This document shows, in pieces, positions 25,092 through 32,780 of a stretch of DNA of 35,721 bases. The stretch is from an uncultured Chloroflexales bacterium. GTDB lineage: Bacteria > Chloroflexota > Chloroflexia > Chloroflexales > Chloroflexaceae. The position numbers were made by a program, and so were the translations under genes. The stretch lies in the NCBI GenBank assembly GCA_937925925.1, contig CALANA010000293.1, positions 1-35,721 of the forward strand. The letters run 5' to 3'. The notes beneath the pieces are model-generated. The model ran no database searches. It saw only the letters and a program-made list of their open reading frames with translations, and had not been told where the DNA came from. Position 1 is the stretch's first letter. The number at the start of each line of letters is the position of its first letter.

Positions 25092-25367
25092 TTAGCTGTT
25101 ATTTGGATCTGGTGGTGTTGGAAAAATCAGAATCTGCACAATGTAGGTTGTGTGATCATCATATGTAAACACCACACGATGGATTACGTGGGTATCGAGG
25201 GCGGATGCAATCCAGAGTTGGCGGCCGCGCTTGTCGCGTACCCAGTGTCGTCCTACCGGGACACCCGCAAGCATAATCGCACGGATCAAGCGCTGCGCCT
25301 GTTCACGTTGTGTCTCAGGCAATTCCTGCAGGGTAGCCCACGCTTCGTCACTAAACCGTAATCTCAT
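25092..25367 (-). CDS. RelE/HigB-like toxin
   Basis: The 91-residue basic protein has the RelE-fold pattern: an N-terminal helix (FSDEAWATLQELPETQREQA), a strand-turn with GRHWVRDKRGRQLWIA, and the closing strands HRVVFTYDDHTTYIVQILIF. Relatives cleave mRNA on the ribosome; basic residues consistent with that (Arg39, Arg43, Arg46, Arg48 region) are present. It starts within the antitoxin stop (ATGA overlap), the usual coupled arrangement. Function is inferred from fold and partner; closeness to RelE rather than ParE (gyrase poison) cannot be settled by eye. Confidence 0.75.
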   Translation of the reverse strand: MRLRFSDEAWATLQELPETQREQAQRLIRAIMLAGVPVGRHWVRDKRGRQLWIASALDTHVIHRVVFTYDDHTTYIVQILIFPTPPDPNNS

Positions 25368-25696
25368 ACCTGCTCACGTGGCAAGGTTTCACGCACCCGA
25401 CGCCCCGTCAGTTCGAATGTGTCGGGATCAACCTCGATCCAACCGTTCACCTCAGCACGATCAATAATCTCGGTCAGTTGTCGCACAAGCCCTGGAGATG
25501 CTGTGGGCGTAAATTCAGCGATTGCAGCAGGTGAAACACCAAGACCAGATGCAATTCGACGCATTGTGGATATCTCCACCTGCCCTTTGAGGGCACGATA
25601 GTACGTACTTGGCGTGATACCAAGCCCGGTGGTAAACTCTTCCACTGTCTGGTACCTGTTGCGGCGCCAATCTTCAAGCGATACAACGAGTTGCAT
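25364..25696 (-). CDS. HTH-type antitoxin (Xre-like)
   Basis: The 110-residue protein holds a helix-turn-helix in the middle (TVEEFTTGLGITPSTYYRAL, then STMRRIASGLGVSPAAIAEF), typical of Xre/HigA-type antitoxins that bind DNA and the toxin. The start ATG 25696 follows GGGAGG by 4 nt. The in-frame ATG at 25735 overlaps the -10 box and so cannot be in the transcript. It precedes and overlaps the toxin gene. Autorepression at its promoter is expected from the family. Confidence 0.78.
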   Translation of the reverse strand: MQLVVSLEDWRRNRYQTVEEFTTGLGITPSTYYRALKGQVEISTMRRIASGLGVSPAAIAEFTPTASPGLVRQLTEIIDRAEVNGWIEVDPDTFELTGRRVRETLPREQV

Positions 25697-25733
25697 ACTT
25701 CCTCCCATCTGTATTGCAATAACCTCCCGTTTC

Positions 25734-25763
25734 ATTATAGGGTATCTCCCTGCTGTCTGTCAA
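25734..25763 (-). promoter_or_regulatory. Consensus sigma-70 promoter of the toxin-antitoxin module
   Basis: On the - strand TTGACA (25763-25758) and TATAAT (25739-25734), both perfect, have an 18-bp spacer. This is the strongest promoter seen in the window and points at the antitoxin start 38 bp downstream. Confidence 0.8.
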
Positions 25764-25809
25764 CAGGCCCGACAACTACTCCGCGCCTGACTGCCACACT
25801 CATTGACAT

Positions 25810-25823
25810 AGCGCTATAGCGCT
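25810..25823. promoter_or_regulatory. Perfect 14-bp palindrome upstream of the toxin-antitoxin promoter
   Basis: AGCGCTATAGCGCT is self-complementary and lies 46 bp upstream of the -35. It may be an operator for the antitoxin or another factor; distance makes this uncertain. Confidence 0.3.
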
Positions 25824-25950
25824 GGAGGCGATACAAGCTAACAAACCTGATCCGATGCCTGAACGACAATCAGCGTCGTAGCGTGGTACATTGTCTCTTG
25901 GCCCCGATTGATTACCCTGCTATACTGGCGGAATTATCTGTCACCAACAG

Positions 25951-26234
25951 GACGTACGCGGTGATCTGGTTACCGCGCCTTTTGAAAAAGCTTGTCCCGT
26001 TCGACTGCGCTCAGGGCAAGCTCTGAGCGTCGTCGAAGGAACGTTGGGTTCACGCGACGGCGTAAGTCCTGACCAATAAAGGTACGCGGTGGATCTACAA
26101 AAAATGGTTCAAGTTTGTGGCAAAGTAGTCTGTGTTCTACTCTGCCGCAGGCAAAACAGACGGTAACAACGAGCGACTGCATGGCAGCAACCATATGTGT
26201 CCCATTTTTCGCCTGTGGCGAAAAATGGGACACA
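25951..26234. repeat. Family C composite repeat, copy 2, with 18-bp perfect hairpin
   Basis: It shares ACGTACGCGGTG(G/A)TCTGGT with copy 1, then TTCGACTGCGCTCAGGGCAA / CTCTGAGCG, and a second ACGCGGTGGATCT near 26084. It ends in an 18-bp perfect stem (26196-26213 with 26217-26234) with a 3-nt TGT loop and the same ATTTTTCGCC core. The region 25824-26339 has no gene otherwise. Confidence 0.7.
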
Positions 26235-26339
26235 CAAAACAGACAACGTACCGCTCTGCCGCAGACGAAACCGGTTTTGTAAAGGCCAACCGCGTCCTGT
26301 GTGTCAAGAACATAATCTACAGAGGAGATCAAAAGAGGT

Positions 26340-27557
26340 ATGTACACTATCTGGAGTGACCGCCTCGCGCCTGGCGCACGGCAAATGACCAGTTCGGCTA
26401 TTCGCAATATGCTGCAGGTCACGGAACAGCCCGCGATCATCTCGTTTGCGGGCGGCTTACCAGCCCCCGAATGTTTTCCCACCGCCGCCCTGACCACCGC
26501 AGCCGAGCGGGTGCTGGTCGAGCAACCGCTGGCGGCCCTGCAATATGGCCCAACCGAGGGCTATCGCCCGCTCCGCTCGCTGGTTGCCAGTCAGATGGAG
26601 CAACTGGGCCTGGCTATCCCGGCCAGCCAGGTGCTGATCAGCAGTGGCTCCCAACAGGCGCTCGATCTACTGGGCAAGCTCTTTCTTGATCCGCAGGCAC
26701 TGGTGGCAGTTGAGGAGCCAACGTACCTGGGCGCATTGCAGGCCTGGCGTCCCTACCGCCCGCGGTTTGTCACCTTGCCGCTGGATGACGAGGGGCTGGA
26801 TGTGGCCGAACTGGCTCGCCGACTGGCAAACGGCCTGCGTCCGCGCTTTCTGTACCTGGTCTCATGTTTTCAGAATCCTACGGGCGTCACGCTCTCGCCA
26901 CAACGCCGCGCAGCGCTGATCGAACTGGCGGCACAGTACCGTCTGCCGATTGTAGAGGATGACCCGTATGGTGCCCTGCACTACGACGGCGCACGCCCAC
27001 AACCGCTGGCTGCGCTCGACAGCGCCCGGCATGGAGCGCTCCGCCATGTCATCTACCTCGGTACCTTCTCCAAAGTGTTAGCTCCCGGCTTGCGGGTGGG
27101 GTGGATCGCCGCTCCGGCCGATCTGGTTCCCAAACTGGTGCAGGCCAAACAGGGCCTGGATCTGCATACCAGTGGTTTGACGCAGGCTATCATCATGGAA
27201 GCCTGTCAACACGGCTTGCTTGAGCAGCACCTCCCGCAGTTGCGCTCAACCTATTGCACACGCCGCGACGCCATGCTCACAGCACTGGCGCAATGCATGC
27301 CAGCGGGCACGCGCTGGACACAACCCGCTGGCGGCATGTTTATCTGGGTAACGCTCTCGGCGCACCTCAACGCCGCCACGCTGCTCCCGGCTGCCTTAGA
27401 GCAACAGGTAGCCTTTGTCCCTGGCGAAACCTTCTATGCCAATGGTGGCGGCATGCGCACGCTCCGGCTCAACTTCACGCATGCGACCCCCGAACAGATT
27501 ACCACCGGCATCGCCCGTCTGGGGCAAACCATTGCTGGCAGCGCCAGCATCACGTAG
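26340..27557 (+). CDS. PLP-dependent aminotransferase (class I/II, 2-aminoadipate / MocR-domain-like)
   Basis: The 405-residue enzyme has the fold-type I set: ISFAGGLPAPECFP (34-47), SSGSQQALDL (101-110), QNPTG (178-182), EDDPYG (206-211), and the PLP-lysine motif GTFSKVLAPGLRVGW (Lys245). An Arg in RTLRLNFTHA near the end would bind the substrate carboxylate. This pattern is typical of LysN / ARO8-like aminotransferases that also form the catalytic domain of MocR regulators; here no DNA-binding domain precedes it, so it is an enzyme. ATG 26340 follows GAGGAG and AGAGG. The donor or acceptor cannot be named; 2-aminoadipate, branched or aromatic amino acids are candidates. It stands alone. Confidence 0.88.
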   Translation: MYTIWSDRLAPGARQMTSSAIRNMLQVTEQPAIISFAGGLPAPECFPTAALTTAAERVLVEQPLAALQYGPTEGYRPLRSLVASQMEQLGLAIPASQVLISSGSQQALDLLGKLFLDPQALVAVEEPTYLGALQAWRPYRPRFVTLPLDDEGLDVAELARRLANGLRPRFLYLVSCFQNPTGVTLSPQRRAALIELAAQYRLPIVEDDPYGALHYDGARPQPLAALDSARHGALRHVIYLGTFSKVLAPGLRVGWIAAPADLVPKLVQAKQGLDLHTSGLTQAIIMEACQHGLLEQHLPQLRSTYCTRRDAMLTALAQCMPAGTRWTQPAGGMFIWVTLSAHLNAATLLPAALEQQVAFVPGETFYANGGGMRTLRLNFTHATPEQITTGIARLGQTIAGSASIT

Positions 27558-27619
27558 CGCCTGCGCCTTCGTGGACGGCGGGTGCGACCCTAATGGCGAG
27601 GATGCGGGGATGCGACGAG

Positions 27620-27775
27620 GCTTCGAAGCGGAAAGCGTTCAAGCGTTCAAGCGTTCAAGCGTTCAAGCGCTCAAGCGTTCAAGCGCTCCAACGCTCAGGA
27701 CGCTCAGGGCGCTCCAACGCTCGAACGTTTCAACGCAAGGGCGCACGCTGCGTAGCGCGTCCCTCCGGGGCGCGG
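27620..27775 (-). repeat. Composite octamer repeat, inverted copy
   Basis: It starts with palindrome GCTTCGAAGC (27620-27629), continues with 8-bp units G(T/C)TCAAGC (about 27636-27690), then the CAGGACGCTCAGGGCGCTCC spacer and the 42-bp core CGCAAGGGCGCACGCTGCGT... ending at 27775. It is the reverse complement of the units at 35245-35502 and 35565-35714, with a shorter array. Not coding. Confidence 0.85.
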
Positions 27776-27999
27776 GCGGGCGTGGGGGTCTGTCCTGGCG
27801 GTGGGCAGCGTCTCCTTGTACGACGCACATGGCGCGGCGGCAGGCTGCCGGAGCCGCGCCCTACTGCAAACCGCTCGGTGCAGTCCATCCCCGACGGGCC
27901 GCGTTTCAGCGGATCAGGCGGCTATGCGAGTGACCCACCCGTGTCGTACATCAGCGGATCAGCGATTCTGACCAACGGCGGGTCGGTATGGACAGAAGG

Positions 28000-28091
28000 C
28001 GTCTTCGCGTCCTCGCGCCCGCGCGTCCGCGCGTCTTCGCGTCCTCACGCCCTCACCTCCTCGCCTCGTCGCCTCCTCGCGTCCTCGCATC
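28000..28091. repeat. Octamer array of CGTCCTCG type
   Basis: Eleven and a half consecutive 8-bp units (consensus CGTCCTCG, for example CGTCTTCG, CCTCCTCG) run without a gap up to the stop codon of the NACHT gene (28093). The 27776-27999 stretch before it has no gene or clear structure. Confidence 0.8.
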
Positions 28092-28092
28092 T

Positions 28093-30387
28093 TTACGGTT
28101 CAACAGCACGTAGCTCGGCGAAATACTCCATGAGGATGCGGTGGACAAAAATGTAGCTGTTACCAACTTTGCGCAACAAAATGCGCTCGCTAGCGTAGTC
28201 CAGGAAGCAGATGGGACGCCAGGGGAGCCAGCGCCAGTAGCCGCATAGCAGCCGCAGCAGGTAGTGCTGAACGAGGGTTAACCCACCGTATTGCAACCAG
28301 GCCAGCAGAGCCATCGTTGCGCTGAAGAAGACCCCAAACAATACCAGCAGCGTGCTGTCCGAGACCGTGAAGGTAAAGACCCCCAGATAGAGCATAAACA
28401 ACAGGAAAATAGTAGCGAACACCGCACCACTCAGCCACAGTGCATAGCGCGCTGTGCGCCGCAGTGCGTAATCGGGACGCTGTTCTGTCTGGGTTACGCT
28501 GCGGCGATCCAGGCCCAGCAGCGCACATATGCTACCCGACAGGGTAGCCGCGCCGACGAAGCAGCCCATAACGCCCGTACCTAGCAAAAAGTAGATCGCC
28601 CAGTCGCCCAGTATGACCAGTTGCCACGAGTCGGCCAGCCACAAAATTGCACCGCCGATAGTCATGCCGCCCATGAAACCACCACCGAATCCCGCTCCGA
28701 CAATGACCGGCAAAATTACCAGCAACCAGAGGCCGACCCGTACATACCACCACACTGCCGACTCGCCGTCCGGTGGGCCAAACTTCGTCGGTGAGGAGCC
28801 GATGATACGCTGGAATAGCACCGCCCGCGACCAGGTTATGCGCTCGATCGGTTCAATCGTTGGGCGCAGGTGGCCGTAGATTGCAGCGACCAGGCCAATA
28901 ACCACACTGGTGGTGATGGTGACGAAGATGGCGGTGGGTGCGGCAAAGCGTTGCGTAGTAAAGAGGCTGAGTGTGCTGCCGCTGAGGATAGCCAGGCCCC
29001 CAAACAGGCTGACCGCCAGACACAGCCGGTACACCTGGCGCTGATAGCCAGCCGCGAGCCAGTCGGGTTGCAGCACATGCAGGTAAAAGATCGTCTGGCT
29101 GTGATCTACCATACGCCCCGCCAGCCAGCACAGCCAGCGCCGGGACTGCTCTGGCGTATAGTGCTGACTTTTGCTGCGACGCTCGAACATGCGCTTAATA
29201 TAGGTGGCAAACAGGTGGCGCTGCTGTACGTCCGGTGGAGCGTCTGGTGGCGGCAAAGTGGTGTCAGCGGCACCATCACCACAGTAGGCCAGCGTTGCAA
29301 TATTCAGGAGCAGCGGCGTATGCACCAGCGCCTGGGCCGTGGTATCATCGTGTTGCTGTGCCGTGTCGCGCAGATTCTTCAGCACTGTGCGCACCCGCCC
29401 GGCCTGATCGCCCAGCTTCTGTAGCGCATCCTCGATCTGCTGTGCCGTCAGTGGTTGCAGCAACACCGCGCCCTGCAAGCGGAGCTTCAGCGTGAGCGCC
29501 TCGTAGTCGTCCCGGCGGCTACACACGACCATGCCCACCAATCCATGTTCCTGGCGATAGGCATTGATCGCCTTGAGGCAGTCCTGGCGAACATCCGGGC
29601 GCACCTCGTCCAGGCCATCCAACAGCGGCAGCACCTGGTCGTTATCAATCCACGCCTGGGCCAGTTTGCGCGACACGTCGTAGTGCGTGTTCAGCTCTGC
29701 GACCAGCCAGTTGGCGAGCGGCATGCGTTTCACCGCCCAGGTAGAGAGGTTAAACACAACTGGCATAGCGTGCGTCTCGTCCTGCTGCGCTCGTGCGATC
29801 AGCGCCCGGGTCAATTCCAGCAACAGCGTGGTCTTGCCCGTCCCCGGTGCGCCAAGGATGAGCAATTCACTGCCCGACTCCTCGAACACTTCGGCGATCG
29901 AGGTGCCGGGCGGCACCTGCGTGCGGGGGCGGTCAGGATTCTGCACGATCTCCTCCCAGGGATGCTCCAGCGCATCAGGATAGTAGTGCATACCCAGTTC
30001 GATCATCGCGGCCTTGTGCAGCGACTGTTGGAGCAAGCCTGTGACCCACACGGTACGTACCTTCTCCAGCATACGACTACGGTCACAGTAGTCTCGTCGC
30101 TGCTCGGCTGTGTGCGGGACATAGATGCGAATAACCGTGGCCTGCGCCCCATGCCCGATGGCGATACCCTCACCGGTGATATTGCCAACGTGGATGTCGC
30201 CGCCCAGGACATGTAGTGGCTTTCCCTGCAACTGGCGGAGCGCTGCGTGCAGGTTCTCGGTGGCAACGCCTCTCGTCTGCCCATTGCATGCCGCCGCGAG
30301 TATCTCGGCCAGCACCGGAATATCGGGATGAAACCGGGGCGGCAAGGCTGCCACCAGTGCATCCGTGATTGACTGGTCGTCGGTCAT
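28093..30387 (-). CDS. NACHT NTPase with multi-pass membrane C-terminus
   Basis: The 764-residue protein is a STAND/NACHT NTPase. The N-terminal 60 residues are helical, like an effector-associated domain, followed by a Gly-rich stretch HVGNITGEGIAIGHGAQA (about 65-82). NACHT comprises Walker A GAPGTGKT (179-186), Walker B VLPLLDGLDEV (252-262) and the CSRRDDY sensor (about 289-295). The C-terminal half has about six to eight hydrophobic segments from about 465 to 730, so it sits in the membrane. There are no C-terminal LRR or TPR repeats. Start ATG 30387 follows AGGAGG by 4 nt; an in-frame ATG at 30441 lies before the Shine-Dalgarno. Bacterial NACHT proteins often act in antiphage defence; here that is inference only. 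Confidence 0.87.
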   Translation of the reverse strand: MTDDQSITDALVAALPPRFHPDIPVLAEILAAACNGQTRGVATENLHAALRQLQGKPLHVLGGDIHVGNITGEGIAIGHGAQATVIRIYVPHTAEQRRDYCDRSRMLEKVRTVWVTGLLQQSLHKAAMIELGMHYYPDALEHPWEEIVQNPDRPRTQVPPGTSIAEVFEESGSELLILGAPGTGKTTLLLELTRALIARAQQDETHAMPVVFNLSTWAVKRMPLANWLVAELNTHYDVSRKLAQAWIDNDQVLPLLDGLDEVRPDVRQDCLKAINAYRQEHGLVGMVVCSRRDDYEALTLKLRLQGAVLLQPLTAQQIEDALQKLGDQAGRVRTVLKNLRDTAQQHDDTTAQALVHTPLLLNIATLAYCGDGAADTTLPPPDAPPDVQQRHLFATYIKRMFERRSKSQHYTPEQSRRWLCWLAGRMVDHSQTIFYLHVLQPDWLAAGYQRQVYRLCLAVSLFGGLAILSGSTLSLFTTQRFAAPTAIFVTITTSVVIGLVAAIYGHLRPTIEPIERITWSRAVLFQRIIGSSPTKFGPPDGESAVWWYVRVGLWLLVILPVIVGAGFGGGFMGGMTIGGAILWLADSWQLVILGDWAIYFLLGTGVMGCFVGAATLSGSICALLGLDRRSVTQTEQRPDYALRRTARYALWLSGAVFATIFLLFMLYLGVFTFTVSDSTLLVLFGVFFSATMALLAWLQYGGLTLVQHYLLRLLCGYWRWLPWRPICFLDYASERILLRKVGNSYIFVHRILMEYFAELRAVEP

Positions 30388-30432
30388 GCTTCCTCCTGCG
30401 TGGCTTGCTCGTGCTGCCAGTTCCATGCGGTC

Positions 30433-30579
30433 TAATACCAATTTGACTTAAACATTCCGCATACGCTGAAATCTCCACATGGGTGGGGGCCGCAGGCCCC
30501 CGCACCCCCGCCGTGACGCAGTCTCGTTGGCGTACGAATGGCAAGAACATGCGGAATATGCAAGTCGAAACGGTATAAT
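30433..30579. repeat. Family A element, short form (147 bp)
   Basis: The left end TAATACCAATTTGACTTAAA and the right end, on the other strand AATTATACCGTTTCGACTTG, are inverted and both lead inward to TTCCGCAT. The centre has the GGGGGCC-GCA-GGCCCCC hairpin (30485-30501) and CAGTCTCGTTGG. It lies 46 bp upstream of the NACHT start codon and so may supply or disrupt its promoter. Confidence 0.75.
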
Positions 30580-30593
30580 TGTACCATTTTTTG

Positions 30594-30834
30594 TATCGAG
30601 CAATCCTATTGTCATGGTACACCTGGAGTCCCGGCTTCAGCCTGGACGGAGCGAGACCAGGTGAAAGCCTGGTCTCCGGTTCTGCACAACGTAACCGTTC
30701 AGGTGGGTTGGTTTGGAGGGGCAGCACCCCTCCAGGAGGTTCTAAGGGTTTCGCGGGGGCCGCAGGCCCCCGCAACCCCCGCTGGCGAACGTTCCCTGAA
30801 CGGTTACCTGCACAACTGATTGAGGAGTGCTATA
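30594..30834. repeat. Family B repeat, copy 2, interrupted by a nested element
   Basis: It starts GAGCAATCCTATTGTCATGG, continues CCTGGAGTCCCGGCTTCAGC and GGTCTCCGGTTCTGCACAAC, and resumes after 30808 with CTGCACAACTGATTGAGGAG and TGCTATAGG. Compared with the uninterrupted copy at 31036-31145, the 117-bp insert at 30691-30807 splits it. Confidence 0.8.
30691..30807. mobile_element. 117-bp MITE-like element with 13-bp inverted ends and 9-bp target duplication
   Basis: The ends GTAACCGTTCAGG (30691-30703) and CCTGAACGGTTAC (30795-30807) are perfect inverted repeats. CTGCACAAC occurs immediately outside both ends (30682-30690 and 30808-30816), a 9-bp target-site duplication. Inside are a GGAGGGG/CCCCTCC hairpin and a GCGGGGGCC-GCA-GGCCCCCGC hairpin (30753-30773), the latter shared with family A. 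It has no coding capacity, so a transposase must have acted in trans. Confidence 0.92.
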
Positions 30835-30866
30835 GGTCTGGTGCTGTCATACATTGGTCTATTCCT

Positions 30867-30967
30867 ACAACGAGACTTCCCCTGGAAAGAGATTTCGAGG
30901 GGCGAGAGCTTCCTCCGAGGACGGGGGCCGCAGGCCCCCGCACCCCGCCGAGACGAAGTCTCGTTGT
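30867..30967. repeat. 101-bp inverted-repeat element
   Basis: ACAACGAGACTTC (30867-30879) and GAAGTCTCGTTGT (30955-30967) are perfect 13-bp inverted ends. The centre has CGGGGGCC-GCA-GGCCCCCG (30922-30940). The same ACGAGACT word is subterminal in family A, so this may be a family A core without its outer ends. Confidence 0.75.
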
Positions 30968-31035
30968 AATACTATGCTTGATTGCTTCTCCTACTAACGA
31001 ATGGAAAATGTATATGAAAACGCATGAAAATACTG

Positions 31036-31145
31036 CGATCCTATTGTTATGGTAAACCTGGAGTCCAGGCTTGAGCCTGGATGGAGCGAGACCCAGCGTC
31101 AAGCCTGGATTCCGATGCTTCACAACTGATTTAGGATTGCTATAC
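31036..31145. repeat. Family B repeat, copy 3 (uninterrupted)
   Basis: It begins GCGATCCTATTGTTATGGTA and ends ACTGATTTAGGATTGCTATA; the terminal words are imperfect inverted repeats (GATCCTA / TAGGATT). Inside are CCTGGAGTCCAGGCTTGAGC and CTGGATTCCGATGCTTCACAAC. It is the best unbroken template for the family. Confidence 0.75.
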
Positions 31146-31299
31146 TGCATACACGCATAGGCCGTGCGACCCTGACACACAAGGTATGCGTTGACCCTGG
31201 CAGTGCGCTCGCCTGGTAGAACGCTGAGAACGCTAGTACTACCCGCTGATAGGCCACAATGTCCCTCACAAATAGGAGTAGCCGCATCCTTATTGGTGC

Positions 31300-31328
31300 T
31301 TGACAGCGTTCCTGCATTGCACTACACT
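31300..31328 (+). promoter_or_regulatory. Promoter of the ParA-like gene
   Basis: TTGACA (31300-31305) and TACACT (31323-31328) have a 17-bp spacer. Transcription would start near 31335, about 41 nt before ATG 31376, which has GTAAGGAG upstream. Confidence 0.65.
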
Positions 31329-31375
31329 TATCTGGTCAGCACAGCAGCGAAGGCCTGCGCGTAAGGAGCGCTCAT

Positions 31376-32458
31376 ATGGGACGAATTGTCGCGGTCACCA
31401 ATCTCAAAGGTGGTATTGGCAAGACAACAACGGTGGTGAACGTTGGCGCGGGTCTGGCGCTCAAAGGGGCACGTGTGCTGCTGGTTGATGTTGATGCCCA
31501 GGGCAACCTGGCGCTGGCGCTAGGCGTGAAGCCGCGCCGCACGCTCTACGAAGCCTTGATTGACGGTGCGCGTGCGGCAGACTGTGTCATGTCGGCTCGC
31601 CCGAACCTCGATTTACTCGCCGCTGATGAGTCGCTCCTCAGTGCGCAACCCACCTTATCCCGCCGCCCTGACTGGAGCCGCGTGCTGGATCAGGCACTCC
31701 AGCCACTCAAACGCCACTATGATTTTATCTTTGTGGATTGTGGCGGCTCGATGACAGTACTCAACGTCAATGCATTGATGGCCGCGACCGATGTGCTGGT
31801 GCCGACCACGGTGGAGCATCTGTCGATTAAAGGCATTGAGAAGCTGTTTAAGCAAGTGGTGAGCCTCAAGAGTGGTGCCACCAGCATTCGGGTGATTGTG
31901 CCCACGATGTTTGACCCGCGCCTGAAGCAGTCCACGGCGCTGCTGGAGCAACTCCAGGCCACCTATGGCGCACTGATCGCGCCACCTATTCGTGTAAATG
32001 TGCGGCTCTCCGAGTCATCGGCCGCCGGGCAGACGATTTATGAGTATGACCGGCGCTCGCGCGGTGCCCTGGACTATGCGCAACTGGTAGAGCGCTTGAG
32101 TGCCCTGTGGTCTTTTCGGCAACCGGTGCCGACTGTGCCGGACTCTGCCGTCAATGCCCCGTCAGCGATCAATGGCGTAGCCGGGGGTGTGCCAACTGCC
32201 ACTCAGTCTGCGCCTGCAGTGGTGGTGCCTACCAGTCCCTCGGCTATACGGGCAGTGGTGGCACCTGCGGTACCCATTGAGCATACTGATTTACATACCG
32301 AGCATCCAGTGGTGATGGGCGCAGGGCATATGTTGCAGTTGGACTGTCCTCATTGTGGGCATCCGTTACAGCGTGCAACGATTGCCGGTTATCGCGTTGT
32401 GTACTGTAGTCATTGTAAGTATAAGCAGCAGGAACTGGCGACAGGCATCCGGCGTTAG
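31376..32458 (+). CDS. ParA/MinD-family ATPase with C-terminal zinc ribbon
   Basis: The 360-residue protein has the deviant Walker A KGGIGKTTT (11-19), the A' motif LLVDVDAQGNLAL (36-48) and FVDCGGSM (Walker B region, about 119-126). These define a P-loop ATPase of the ParA/Soj family that positions DNA or complexes. The ATPase core ends near 245; a Pro/Val/Ala-rich linker of about 75 residues follows, then a zinc ribbon CPHC-x16-CSHC (Cys324, 327, 344, 347). No ParB gene or parS is seen next to it, so it is an orphan ParA, possibly positioning a protein cargo through the ribbon. AAGGAG lies 7-8 nt before the ATG and a good promoter stands upstream. Confidence 0.88.
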   Translation: MGRIVAVTNLKGGIGKTTTVVNVGAGLALKGARVLLVDVDAQGNLALALGVKPRRTLYEALIDGARAADCVMSARPNLDLLAADESLLSAQPTLSRRPDWSRVLDQALQPLKRHYDFIFVDCGGSMTVLNVNALMAATDVLVPTTVEHLSIKGIEKLFKQVVSLKSGATSIRVIVPTMFDPRLKQSTALLEQLQATYGALIAPPIRVNVRLSESSAAGQTIYEYDRRSRGALDYAQLVERLSALWSFRQPVPTVPDSAVNAPSAINGVAGGVPTATQSAPAVVVPTSPSAIRAVVAPAVPIEHTDLHTEHPVVMGAGHMLQLDCPHCGHPLQRATIAGYRVVYCSHCKYKQQELATGIRR

Positions 32459-32606
32459 TACTCCTGTTGTCGTTCACCGTCCTGGGCATTCCCACGCCCC
32501 GCATACCGGGAGCGTGAAGGTTCCGGCTCGTGTTGCGAAGGCCGCTGAAGCGGCCGACCGGAGCCGGCGTAGGTCGGCTTCGCACCCATAGCCCGCGGCT
32601 TCAGCC

Positions 32607-32742
32607 GCCGGGCACGCGGAGACATGGACAACGGTCGTATTCGGCACCTACCGTACCCTGGGTGCGAGAAGACTCCCGTTGCGAAGGTTGCTGCCGCGGC
32701 CGGGCACGCGGAGACCCGGACAACGGTCGTATTCGGTACCTG
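32607..32742. repeat. Two 44-bp direct repeats, 92 bp apart
   Basis: GCCGGGCACGCGGAGAC...GACAACGGTCGTATTCGG starts at 32607 and again at 32699, with few differences (ATG versus CCC after GAGAC; GCACC versus GTACC at the end). The 32459-32780 gap otherwise has GC-rich inverted words (CCGCTGAAGCGG, CGGCTTCAGCCG) and no gene. Confidence 0.8.
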
Positions 32743-32780
32743 TTGAGACGTTGCAGGATGTAGTTCATTATGCGTGATGT

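Noticed and set aside
29455-30216. 253-codon frame antisense to the NACHT gene
   Set aside because: It lies wholly opposite the Walker A/B coding DNA, with no independent support.
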